DNA of 64,000 nt from contig NZ_JAXMOR010000008.1 in NCBI RefSeq assembly GCF_034669705.1, positions 1 through 64,000 of the forward strand. The letters run 5' to 3'. The first letter of the stretch is position 1. Each line of letters begins with the position of its first letter. This document shows positions 16,973-25,542 of this stretch, one piece after another. Source of the stretch: Marinovum sp034669705. Its GTDB lineage: Bacteria > Pseudomonadota > Alphaproteobacteria > Rhodobacterales > Rhodobacteraceae. The notes below the pieces were generated by a model that was not told the origin of the DNA, did not search any database, and was given only the letters and a program-made list of their open reading frames with translations. The position numbers and the translations under genes were made by a program.

Positions 16973-18028
16973 TTGCTGGATCGCGAAAAGGTACTGGCCG
17001 CGCTGAAGCAGGTCTCCGATCCGGTGTCGGGCGGCGACCTGATGGCCTCGGGCGTGGTGCGCGCGCTGAACGTCGAAGGCGGCGCGGTGCGCTTCGTCAT
17101 GGAGATCCCGCCGTCGCGCGCGGACGCCTACACCAAGGCCCGTGACCAGGCCGAACAGGTGCTGAAATCCGCCGGGGCCGAGAATGTCTCGATCGTGCTG
17201 ACCGCGCATGAGGAAAAGGCCCCGCCGCAGCTCAAACCGCAAGCGCCCAAGGCGCAAGGTCCCGAACGGGTGCCGGGCGTGGCGCATATCATCGCCGTGG
17301 CCTCGGGCAAGGGTGGCGTGGGCAAGTCCACCGTCGCCGCCAACCTCGCCTGCGCGCTGGCGCAGCAGGGCCGCAAGGTGGGGCTCTTGGACGCCGACGT
17401 CTACGGGCCGTCGCAGCCGCGGATGCTGGGGGTCTCGGGGCGGCCGGCCTCGCCCGACGGCAAGACCATCCTGCCCTTGCGCAATCACGGCGTCACGCTG
17501 ATGTCGCTCGGCCTGATGACCAACGACGATCAGGCGGTGGTCTGGCGCGGACCGATGCTGATGGGCGCGCTGCAGCAGATGCTGTTCCAGGTGCAATGGG
17601 GCGCTCTGGATTGCCTCATCGTCGACCTGCCCCCCGGCACCGGCGACGTCCAGATGACTCTGGCGCAGAAGACCATGGTCGACGGCGCGCTGATCGTCTC
17701 GACCCCGCAGGACGTGGCGCTGCTGGATGCCCGCAAGGGGATCGACATGTTCAACCAGTTGAAGGTGCCGATCCTCGGGATGATCGAGAACATGTCGACG
17801 CACATCTGCTCATCCTGCGGCCACGAAGAGCACGTTTTCGGCCATGGCGGCGTTGCCGAGGAAGCGCGCAAGCTGGGTGTGCCGCTGCTGGCCGAAGTGC
17901 CTTTGCACATCGATATCCGGCTGGCCTCGGACGGCGGCGCGCCGATCGTGGTCAGCCAGCCCGACAGCGCTCAGGCCCGCGCCTTCCGCGACGTGGCCAA
18001 CGCGCTGGTGGCCGAGGGCGTGGCATGA
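16973..18028 (+). CDS. Mrp/ApbC-type P-loop iron-sulfur cluster carrier
   Basis: This 351-residue protein has an N-terminal MIP18/DUF59 domain (residues 1-80, LKQVSDPVSGGDLMASG). The deviant Walker A ASGKGGVGKSTVAANLACAL is at about residue 110, followed by DLPPGTGDVQMTL and the CxxC of HICSSCGHEEHVFG that binds the bridging cluster. Mrp proteins deliver Fe-S clusters to target enzymes; here the targets are likely the many cluster proteins of the FDH locus, and a housekeeping copy would be expected elsewhere. The start is TTG at 16973, with AGGAG in the correct place at the end of the upstream gene. Confidence 0.9.
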   Translation: MLDREKVLAALKQVSDPVSGGDLMASGVVRALNVEGGAVRFVMEIPPSRADAYTKARDQAEQVLKSAGAENVSIVLTAHEEKAPPQLKPQAPKAQGPERVPGVAHIIAVASGKGGVGKSTVAANLACALAQQGRKVGLLDADVYGPSQPRMLGVSGRPASPDGKTILPLRNHGVTLMSLGLMTNDDQAVVWRGPMLMGALQQMLFQVQWGALDCLIVDLPPGTGDVQMTLAQKTMVDGALIVSTPQDVALLDARKGIDMFNQLKVPILGMIENMSTHICSSCGHEEHVFGHGGVAEEARKLGVPLLAEVPLHIDIRLASDGGAPIVVSQPDSAQARAFRDVANALVAEGVA

Positions 18029-18729
18029 CGGAAACCCTCACCTTTCCGCCGCTGATGTGGGACGAGGCCGCCAATGGACCGGCCTTCGACCACGCGGTGA
18101 TGCGGGCGGTGACGGGGTGCGACGCGGGGCTGATCGCGCACCGGCTGCGCCCCGAGGCGATGCAGGCCGCGCTGGTCTTCGCCCCCGAGGTGGTGCTGCC
18201 CAAGGCCATGGCCATGCTGCCCGCCTGCGCGGTGGGCCTGCAGAACGCTTTGGGTGCGCTCGCCCCGCCCGAGGTCGCCGTGCACCTCGACTGGGACGGC
18301 GGCATCCGGGTCAATGGCGCCGCTTGCGGCAGCTTCCGGGTCATGGCGTCGACGCAGGACCCCGAACAGACCCCCGACTGGCTGGTGGTGGGCTTCGACC
18401 TGCCGCTGATGCCCGGCGTCCCGGACATGGGCGAGGCCCCCGACGCCACCGCGCTTTATGCAGAGGGCTGCGCCGATGTCACGCCCCCTGCCTTGCTGGA
18501 AGCCTGGGCGCGGCACACCCTCAACTGGGTCACGCGGTGGGAGTCCGACGGGCCGAGCAGCCTGCACGCCGAATGGCGCGGGCTGGTGCATGGCATCGGC
18601 GAAGAGGCCACGCTCTGTGGTGAGACCGGCACCTTCCTCGGCGCGGACGAGGACTTCGGCGCGCTTATCCGCTCGGGCGAGAACACCCGCATCATCCCCC
18701 TGACCGCCTTGCTGGAGGAAGCCCCATGA
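18025..18729 (+). CDS. Biotin/lipoate protein ligase-like protein (DUF4444), probably without ligase activity
   Basis: This 234-residue protein has the general layout of the BPL/LplA fold followed by a DUF4444 tail. The family's RGRRG-type nucleotide loop and the WPND...K catalytic stretch are not recognisable. The corresponding region reads VAVHLDWDGGIRVNGAACGSF, with no lysine. The beta strand DWLVVGFDLPLMPG matches the usual substrate-site strand. It overlaps mrp at 18025 (ATGA) and DUF6505 at 18726. Location in the FDH locus suggests an accessory or binding role. The fold call is moderately sure; loss of activity is inferred from the missing residues. Confidence 0.72.
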   Translation: MTETLTFPPLMWDEAANGPAFDHAVMRAVTGCDAGLIAHRLRPEAMQAALVFAPEVVLPKAMAMLPACAVGLQNALGALAPPEVAVHLDWDGGIRVNGAACGSFRVMASTQDPEQTPDWLVVGFDLPLMPGVPDMGEAPDATALYAEGCADVTPPALLEAWARHTLNWVTRWESDGPSSLHAEWRGLVHGIGEEATLCGETGTFLGADEDFGALIRSGENTRIIPLTALLEEAP

Positions 18730-19220
18730 AGACCGGTTTAAGATTGGCGCGTGCCATCCATTTCGACGAAAGCGACTCCCGCGTCTATGCCTCGCCCGCC
18801 CGCACCGGGGAATGGTGCGTGTCGGGCGGGTTCGAATTCTCCAACTGGTCCGAGGGCGACCTGACCGGCAAGGCGCGGCAGGCCTTCGCCAACGGCTGGC
18901 TGGGGCTGGAGACTTTCGGCCGTGTCACCTTCGTCGCGGTCACCGAGGCTCAGCCCGAGGAGGTCGAGGCGCTCACCGACGCGCTGGCGCAGCACTTCGT
19001 CACCTACTACGGCGCGCCCTCGGCCGAGGCCGCCCGTCCCGTCGCCGCCGAGGAGATCGCCCACATGGCGACGCTCTGCGAGGATCACGACGCCAACACC
19101 CTGCTCACCGTCGCGCGCGAGCTGACCGACGCCGGCGTGCGCGAGGCCTTTCGAGTGATCGAGGCGCAGGAGGCCGGGATCGAGCAATTCGCCGTCCATG
19201 GCGCGCTCGACGAGAGCTGA
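18726..19220 (+). CDS. DUF6505 family protein
   Basis: This 164-residue cytosolic protein begins LRLARAIHFDESDSRVYASP and contains EWCVSGGFEFSNWSEGDLTGK and WLGLETFGRVTFVAVTEA. It overlaps the preceding gene by four bases and is the last of the mrp cluster. The family has no known reaction and recurs beside formate dehydrogenase and Mrp genes, so a role in maturation of the enzyme is plausible. Confidence 0.8.
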   Translation: MKTGLRLARAIHFDESDSRVYASPARTGEWCVSGGFEFSNWSEGDLTGKARQAFANGWLGLETFGRVTFVAVTEAQPEEVEALTDALAQHFVTYYGAPSAEAARPVAAEEIAHMATLCEDHDANTLLTVARELTDAGVREAFRVIEAQEAGIEQFAVHGALDES

Positions 19221-19236
19221 GGCAGAGACCCCCGGC

Positions 19237-19257
19237 ATCCCGGGCCTGACCCGGGAT
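19237..19257. repeat. Palindromic repeat copy
   Basis: Core ATCCCGGGCCTGACCCGGGA. It lies 17 bases after the DUF6505 stop codon and is followed within a few bases by TTTTTT, so this copy could serve as a transcription terminator on the plus strand. Confidence 0.8.
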
Positions 19258-19351
19258 CTCTGGTTTTTTGGACCGGTCATTCCCCGCCCGCGCCTCGGAC
19301 GTGGTTCGGGAGCCTGCCTCGGGCGGGCGGGGAGGTTTGGCAGGCGGGGAG

Positions 19352-19372
19352 GTCCCGGATCAAGCCCGGGAC
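19352..19372. repeat. Palindromic repeat copy
   Basis: Core CCCGGATCAAGCCCGGG. It lies 29 bases downstream of the tupA stop, between the converging mrp and tup transcripts. Confidence 0.8.
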
Positions 19373-19400
19373 GGCGTTGCGTGATCTCCCCTGAGGGCGG

Positions 19401-20222
19401 CTATTGCGCCTGCTCTTCGGCGTTGAACACGAACAGCGCCTCGCCGCCGATCTCGTAGCCGTCGATCAGTTCTTTCGCCGTCGCCGACACCAGCCAGTCT
19501 TCCAGCTTCAGCGCCAGGGCGTGCTTGACGTGAGCGTGCCGCGCGGGGTCGACCGGGAGATAGGCATACTGGTTGAACAGCACCGGATCACCGGAGAACA
19601 GCAGCGCCAAGCCGTCCGTGTTGCCGAAGTTCAGCCAGCTGGCGCGGTCCGACATGATATAGGCGCCCATGCCGGCGGCGGTGTTCAGTGCCGCGCCCAT
19701 GCCGGCGCCGACGGGCTTGTACCAGTCATGCAGCACCGCCGGGTCCCGGCCGGCCTCGGCCCAGAGGCTCAGCTCCTTCTTGTGGGTGCCGCTGTCATCG
19801 CCGCGCGACACGAAGGGCGCCTCGGTGGCGGCGATGCGCTGCAGCGCCTCGACCGCGCTCGGGGCCTCGGCGATGTTGGCCGGGTCCGTGTCGGGACCGA
19901 TGAAGACGAAATCATTGTACATGATCTCGCGCCGGTGGGTGCCGTGGCCGGCGGCAACGAAGGTCTCCTCGGCGCTGCGCGAATGCACCAGGATGGCGTC
20001 GACGTCGCCGGCCTCGCCCAGCCGGATCGCCTGGCCGGTGCCGACCACCAGGAGCTGCACCTCGAGGTCCAGATCCGCGGCGATCTGCGGCAGCAGCACA
20101 TCGGCCAGACCGGAATTGTGAAACGAGGTGGTGACCGCCATCTTCATCGTCTCGGCGGCGGTGGCGGCGGTGGCGGCGGTGCCGATGGCGGCCAGCGCCA
20201 GTGTCAGGGCCAGATGTTTCAT
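19401..20222 (-). CDS. tupA: Tungstate ABC transporter, periplasmic binding protein TupA
   Basis: This 273-residue protein has a signal peptide ending about residue 22, in a short TAATAATAA repeat. TupA hallmarks follow: TTSFHNSGLADVLLPQIAAD, VVGTGQAIRLGEAGDVDAIL, and SRGDDSGTHKKELSLW. It binds tungstate with high affinity in the periplasm. It is the last gene of the tupBCA transcript and overlaps tupC by four bases. The strict TupA motifs favour tungstate over molybdate, although the ligand cannot be proven from sequence. Confidence 0.9.
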   Translation of the reverse strand: MKHLALTLALAAIGTAATAATAAETMKMAVTTSFHNSGLADVLLPQIAADLDLEVQLLVVGTGQAIRLGEAGDVDAILVHSRSAEETFVAAGHGTHRREIMYNDFVFIGPDTDPANIAEAPSAVEALQRIAATEAPFVSRGDDSGTHKKELSLWAEAGRDPAVLHDWYKPVGAGMGAALNTAAGMGAYIMSDRASWLNFGNTDGLALLFSGDPVLFNQYAYLPVDPARHAHVKHALALKLEDWLVSATAKELIDGYEIGGEALFVFNAEEQAQ

Positions 20223-20932
20223 TCGACGATGTCTCCTTGCAAAAAAGCCCGCGCCTGCGGCGTCTCGGGACTGGTGAAAAACTCCGGCGTGCGGCCGTGC
20301 TCATGCAGCTTGCCATGCAGCAGGAACAGCACCTCGTCGGCCAGCCGGCGGGCCTGGCCCATGTCGTGGGTCGACAGGATCAGCCGCATGCCACCGGCGC
20401 GCGCCTCCTGCAATATTTCCTCGATCTCGCGCATGGCGCGGCCGTCGAGCGAGGCGCAGGGCTCGTCGAGAAACATCAGCTGCGGCTCGGTGATCATCGC
20501 CCGCGCCAGCGCCAGCTTCTGCCGCTCGCCCCCCGACAGCACCGGCGCCTGCCGGGTCAGCATGCCGCCAAGACCCACCCGCGCGGCCCAGGTGCGCGCC
20601 TTGTCTTCCGCCGGGCCGCGGGCCATGCCGCGCATGCGCAGCGGGAAGGTCAGGTTCTGCAGCACCGTGCGGCGCAGCATCACCGGCTGCTGAAAGACAA
20701 AGCACTGGTGATGGCGCGCCTCCTCGGTCGGGCAGTTCCAGCGGATGCGACCGCCACCCAGCCGGGCGGTGCCATGCAGCAGGCTCAGGAAGGTGGTCTT
20801 GCCGGCACCGTTCGGCCCGATCACCACGGTGGTGCCCTGGCCGGCCAGTTCGAGGTCGATCGGGCCGACGAGGGTCTTGCCGCGGCGGGTGGCGCGGGCG
20901 GCCTCGAGCCGGACGGGAAACAGCGCGCTCAC
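20219..20932 (-). CDS. tupC: Tungstate ABC transporter, ATP-binding protein TupC
   Basis: This 237-residue ABC ATPase has Walker A (VIGPNGAGKTTFLSLLHG, about residue 37), signature (LSGGERQKLALARAM, about 135) and Walker B (LMFLDEPCASLDG). It lacks the C-terminal TOBE/MOP domain of ModC, as is normal for TupC. It overlaps tupB at its start and tupA at its end by four bases each. Confidence 0.92.
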   Translation of the reverse strand: MSALFPVRLEAARATRRGKTLVGPIDLELAGQGTTVVIGPNGAGKTTFLSLLHGTARLGGGRIRWNCPTEEARHHQCFVFQQPVMLRRTVLQNLTFPLRMRGMARGPAEDKARTWAARVGLGGMLTRQAPVLSGGERQKLALARAMITEPQLMFLDEPCASLDGRAMREIEEILQEARAGGMRLILSTHDMGQARRLADEVLFLLHGKLHEHGRTPEFFTSPETPQARAFLQGDIVE

Positions 20933-21633
20933 CAGCGGCCCTCCCGCTCGGTGCGGCTGAGCGCGTGGATCGCCAGGTTGACGGCGATGGCCAGCGCGAT
21001 CAGCACGAAGCCCAGCGCCAGCGCCAGGGCGAAATTGCCCTTGCCGGTCTCAAGCGCGATTGCGGTTGTCAGCACCCGGGTCGCATGGTCGATATTGCCA
21101 CCGACGATCATGATCGCGCCGACCTCGCCAATGCCGCGGCCAAAGCCCGCCAGCGCCGCGGTCAGAAGCGCGCGGCGGCTGTCCCAAAGCAGGGTGCGGA
21201 TCTTCTGGCCTTGGGTGACATTCATCGAGATCAGAAGGTCGTGGTACTCCTGCCAGAGATCGCGGATCGATTGATGCGCCACCGAGGCGATCAGCGGCAC
21301 GAGGATGATCACCTGGGCGATCACCATGGCGGTCGGCGTGAACAGCAGCCCCAGCACGCCCAGCGGCCCGGCCCGCGACAACAGCACATAGACCACGAGG
21401 CCCACCACCACCGGCGGCAACCCCATCAGCGCGTTGAGCACGGCGATCACCGTGCGGCGAAAGCGGAACCGGCGGACCGCGAGAAAGGCCGCCAGAGGCA
21501 GGGCGATCAGGCTGGCGATGACCAGCGCCGAGAGCGTCACCTCGAGCGAGCGCAGGGCGATCTCCAGCAGCTCCGCGTCCAGCGTCGCCACCAGCCAGAA
21601 CGCCTGGACCAGACCGCTCCAGATATCCACCAT
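20929..21633 (-). CDS. tupB: Tungstate ABC transporter, permease TupB
   Basis: This 234-residue permease has five to six membrane spans and the EAA loop (RRALLTAALAGFGRGIGEVGAIMIVGG). It begins near the N-terminus with ALRSLEVTLSALVIASLIALPL. It forms the membrane channel for TupA/TupC. First gene of the transcript; its ribosome site lies inside a predicted hairpin (21641-21661). Confidence 0.92.
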   Translation of the reverse strand: MVDIWSGLVQAFWLVATLDAELLEIALRSLEVTLSALVIASLIALPLAAFLAVRRFRFRRTVIAVLNALMGLPPVVVGLVVYVLLSRAGPLGVLGLLFTPTAMVIAQVIILVPLIASVAHQSIRDLWQEYHDLLISMNVTQGQKIRTLLWDSRRALLTAALAGFGRGIGEVGAIMIVGGNIDHATRVLTTAIALETGKGNFALALALGFVLIALAIAVNLAIHALSRTEREGRW

Positions 21634-21640
21634 CCCCCGA

Positions 21641-21690
21641 TGCCCCTCCCGTTTCGGGGCAAACTGGCATTCCCGGCAGGGGGATGCCAG
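21641..21690 (-). promoter_or_regulatory. Two leader hairpins upstream of tupB, one covering the ribosome site
   Basis: In the tupB mRNA, a 7-bp stem (CTGGCAT/ATGCCAG, 21664-21690) is followed by a 6-bp stem (TGCCCC/GGGGCA, 21641-21661). The GGGAGGGG stretch that serves as Shine-Dalgarno is partly within the 3' arm of the second stem, 8 bases from the ATG. This arrangement could control translation, for instance by a Moco/Tuco-type riboswitch, but I cannot match it to that consensus by eye. Confidence 0.45.
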
Positions 21691-21800
21691 CCGGTTTTGC
21701 AGTGCTCAAAGGCATTGGGTCAGATCGGCCCCGAGGGCGCCGCGACGCGGGCGCGCGGTGGTCAGATTGACCGGCCGCCTGCCGCGCCCTGGCGGCGGGC

Positions 21801-22502
21801 TCAGCTGCCGCGGTGCCGCCGGGCCTGGGCGATGCGCAACTGGTCGACCACATGCCGTCCGGCGTCGCCGATGTGCTGGTCGAGCACCTTGACCGCCTGG
21901 TCCACGTCCTGCGCGCGCACCGCCTCGATCAGGGCGCGGTGCTCGCGCAGGATTGCCTCCTGTCGGCCGATGGCGATCGGCACGCGGGTGCTGATCGAGC
22001 CGAGGATCTCGCGGTGCTGCTTCCAGACGCCAAAGGCGACGCGGTTGTAATGCCGCTCGTACATGGTTTCGTGAAACGCGTGGTTGAGGTCGGTGTGGCG
22101 CGTCTTGTCCTCGAAGTTCAGTGCCTCGATCTCGGACTGGATGCGCTCGAGCTCGGCGACGTCCTCGGCGCTGGCGGTCTCGACAAAGAGCTTCAGCAGG
22201 TAGGGCTCGAGCTGATAACCCACCTCGGCCACGTCGCGCACGAACTCGGTATCGATCGGCCGCACCCGCGCGCCCTGGTTGGGGGTGAACAGCACCAGAC
22301 CCTCGCCGCGCAGCTGCTGCAAGGCTTCGCGCACCGGGTTGGTCGAGCTGTTGTGGCGTTTCGCCAGCTCCGAGATCTTCAGCCGCGCATTGGCCTCGAG
22401 CACGCCCGACAGGATGTCATGGCGGATCGCGTCATAGATCGAAGACGACGAGGACCCGTTGTCCTTGTCGGCGGCGAGGGAGATCGGGCCGTGCGCGCTC
22501 AT
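21801..22502 (-). CDS. GntR family regulator with FCD ligand domain
   Basis: This 233-residue protein has an N-terminal winged helix (SIYDAIRHDILSGVLEANARLKISELAKRHNSSTNPVREALQQLRGEGLV, residues about 22-75). The helical FCD domain follows, with metal/ligand residues in RHTDLNHAFHETMYERHYN and REHRALIEAVRAQD. Such regulators repress catabolic operons and are released by a sugar acid or related metabolite. It is divergent from the SMP-30 lactonase gene, so it probably governs that gene and the sugar ABC operon. The ATG at 22502 has GGGAAGG upstream. Confidence 0.9.
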   Translation of the reverse strand: MSAHGPISLAADKDNGSSSSSIYDAIRHDILSGVLEANARLKISELAKRHNSSTNPVREALQQLRGEGLVLFTPNQGARVRPIDTEFVRDVAEVGYQLEPYLLKLFVETASAEDVAELERIQSEIEALNFEDKTRHTDLNHAFHETMYERHYNRVAFGVWKQHREILGSISTRVPIAIGRQEAILREHRALIEAVRAQDVDQAVKVLDQHIGDAGRHVVDQLRIAQARRHRGS

Positions 22503-22572
22503 TGTGAAACCTTCCCGGGACTGTGCGGACGTCAAGACTTTCCGTCTCTTCATCCATCATCTAAACAACATC

Positions 22573-22583
22573 ATACATTATTT
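22573..22583. promoter_or_regulatory. Candidate operator element shared with the ABC/sulfatase promoter
   Basis: ATACATTATTT lies between the GntR gene and the lactonase. The 9-mer TACATTATT recurs in the divergent promoter at 28609-28617, consistent with a shared regulator. Confidence 0.4.
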
Positions 22584-22598
22584 CCAGAGGAGAGAGAA

Positions 22599-23450
22599 AT
22601 GGAATCGCCCCGTTGCGTTGATGCCGCCAAAGCCGGCTGTGGTGAAGGCCTGTTGTGGGATGCCGGGCGCGGCCGGGTGTGGTGGGTCGATATCTCGGGC
22701 GAGGCGCTGCACGGGTTCGACCCGGCGACCGGCGCCAGTACGCGCCAGCCCCTGCCCTGCCTGATCGCCGCATTGGCGCTGCGTGACGACGGCGCGCTGT
22801 TGATCGCCACCGCGCGGGGGCTGGGGCTCGTCGCTCCCGGGACCGGCGAGATCGAGACGCTGCATGACCCTGAGCCCGAGAGCCCCGGCAACCGGCTCAA
22901 TGACATGATCGCCGGGCCGGACGGTGCGCTCTGGGTCGGCACCATGTCGGAGGGCGCACAGGGGCCGACCGGGGCGCTCTACCGCTATGACGGTGACGGC
23001 CCGCAGGTACAGATGCGCGGCACCACCATCTCGAACGGGCTGGGGTGGAGCCCGGATGGCGCGCGGCTCTACTTCATCGACAGCGTGCCGGGGGTGCTGC
23101 ATGTCCGTGAGGAGGGCCGCTGGCGCGCGCTGCGACGGTTCGACGAGACCACCGGCAAGCCCGACGGGCTGACCGTCGATGCCGAGGGCACGCTCTGGGT
23201 GGCGATCTGCGACCGCGGCCGGGTGCTGGGCCTGCGCCCCGACGGCGAGATCGTGGCGCAGATCGACCTGCCCTGCGAGATCGTCACCAATTGCTGTTTC
23301 GGGGGCGCGGACCTGAGGACGCTTTACATCACCACCGGGACGTTCTCGATGAGCGAGGCCGAGAAGGCCGCCAATCCGCTGGCCGGCGGGCTGTTTGCGG
23401 TGGACATGGCGGTGCCGGGGATGCTGCCCCATGCGGCGAGATGGCCGTAG
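22599..23450 (+). CDS. SMP-30/gluconolactonase-family lactonase
   Basis: This 283-residue six-bladed propeller of the SMP-30/LRE family shows the expected metal-ligand positions: the glutamate in GCGEGLLWD near the start, NRLNDMIAGPDGALWVGTM in the middle, and SNGLGWSPDGARLYFIDS with its asparagine and aspartate. These enzymes open sugar lactones produced by sugar dehydrogenases. No signal peptide, so cytosolic. A strong AGAGGAGAGAG site precedes the ATG. With the SDR gene and sugar ABC transporter nearby, an oxidative sugar pathway (sugar to lactone to sugar acid) is likely. The stop codon TAG lies inside the first copy of the downstream repeat. Confidence 0.9.
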   Translation: MESPRCVDAAKAGCGEGLLWDAGRGRVWWVDISGEALHGFDPATGASTRQPLPCLIAALALRDDGALLIATARGLGLVAPGTGEIETLHDPEPESPGNRLNDMIAGPDGALWVGTMSEGAQGPTGALYRYDGDGPQVQMRGTTISNGLGWSPDGARLYFIDSVPGVLHVREEGRWRALRRFDETTGKPDGLTVDAEGTLWVAICDRGRVLGLRPDGEIVAQIDLPCEIVTNCCFGGADLRTLYITTGTFSMSEAEKAANPLAGGLFAVDMAVPGMLPHAARWP

Positions 23451-23696
23451 GGTGGGTTTGCAACCCACCTTTGGCCTCGGGCGTGTTGCGATGGGTCGAG
23501 AAACCCACCCGCCCGTGGCGCTACGTCCTCCCGTGGGGACGGTGGGTTGGTAAACCCACCCTACGGGGGTCCGTGGCTTCTCGGGTGTAGGGTGGGTTTG
23601 GAACCCACCTTCGGCCCCGGGCGTGTTGCGTCGGGTCGAAAACTCACCCTACGCGCCGGGGGCTCCGCGGGTGGGGCGGTGGGTTGAAAACCCACC
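23447..23696. repeat. Tandem cluster of GTAGGGTGGGTT-type inverted repeats
   Basis: Two similar units, each about 120 bp, lie head to tail. Each starts with GTAGGGTGGGTT paired to AACCCACC (23447-23469 and 23587-23609) and contains a second hairpin (23541-23564 GGTGGGTT...AACCCACCCTAC; 23678-23696 GGTGGGTTGAAAACCCACC). This is a REP-like element. No associated transposase is in the window. It occupies the whole gap between the lactonase and ABC ATPase genes, which converge here. Confidence 0.8.
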
Positions 23697-23705
23697 ACCG
23701 GGGGC

Positions 23706-24782
<1,077 letters not shown>

Positions 24783-24783
24783 C

Positions 24784-25542
24784 TCAGGTTCTCCTCATAT
24801 CGAATACATCCAGCAGAGCCGAGACGCCCCTGTCGGCCATCACCTCGGACCCGTTCAGCGCCGAGCCGGCGTCCGACAGCAGGAACACCGCCAGCGCGCC
24901 GATCTCTGCCACCGTGGTGACCTTGCGCTCGGGGGTGTAGCCCCGGAACTGTGCCGCCAACGCCGGGTCCTGCATCGCCGCATCGACGATCTCGGTGCGC
25001 ACCAGGCCCGGGCAGATCGCGTTGACGCGGATGCCATGGGGCCCGAGCGACCAGGCCATGGCGCGGGTCATGGCGGCGATGGCGGCCTTGGTGCCGGCGT
25101 AGGCCTCATGCCCGGGATTGGTGGCGCAGGCATGCACCGACGAGAGGTTGACGATCGCCCCGCCCCCCGCCCGCTTCATGATCCGCCCCGCCGCCTGGCA
25201 GCCGACCAGAACCGAGCGCTGGTTGACCGTCCAGAGCGTCTCCATCTGATCGCGGGTCATCTCGAGAAACGGCACCTTGATGGTGACGCCGGCGTTGTTG
25301 ACCATGCCGTCGAGCCGGCCTGACTGGTCATGCGCCGCGGCGATCGCCGCCTCGAAACCGTCAAGGTCGGTGACATCGACCTGCACAAAGCGCGCGCCGG
25401 TCTCTTCAAGCCGGGCCTGACCGTCGGGTTTGACGTCGAAGCCGGTAACCTCGGCCCCCGCCGCGCGGCAGGCCCGCGCGATCCCGAGGCCGATGCCCGC
25501 ACCGGCGCCGGTGACGATGATGTGTTTTCCGTTCAGGGTCAT
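24784..25542 (-). CDS. SDR family sugar dehydrogenase
   Basis: This 252-residue classical short-chain dehydrogenase has the cofactor motif VTGAGAGIGLGIA, the NNAG motif (VNNAGVT), the catalytic serine in VNLSSVHA and YxxxK in YAGTKAAIAAM. FDVKPDG at the end of beta strand 2 has an aspartate, favouring NAD over NADP. The gene lies inside the sugar ABC operon, overlapping the permease stop by four bases. It probably oxidises the imported sugar to a lactone for the SMP-30 enzyme; the substrate is unknown. Confidence 0.88.
   Translation of the reverse strand: MTLNGKHIIVTGAGAGIGLGIARACRAAGAEVTGFDVKPDGQARLEETGARFVQVDVTDLDGFEAAIAAAHDQSGRLDGMVNNAGVTIKVPFLEMTRDQMETLWTVNQRSVLVGCQAAGRIMKRAGGGAIVNLSSVHACATNPGHEAYAGTKAAIAAMTRAMAWSLGPHGIRVNAICPGLVRTEIVDAAMQDPALAAQFRGYTPERKVTTVAEIGALAVFLLSDAGSALNGSEVMADRGVSALLDVFDMRRT

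Noticed and set aside
20140..20190. Short GGCGGCGGT repeat near the tupA start as a regulatory repeat
   Set aside because: It encodes the Thr-Ala-Ala repeats of the TupA signal peptide end; simple slippage repeat in coding DNA.
23447..23696. CRISPR-like spacing of repeats
   Set aside because: Only two imperfect units with internal inverted repeats and no unique spacers of constant length; REP-like instead.
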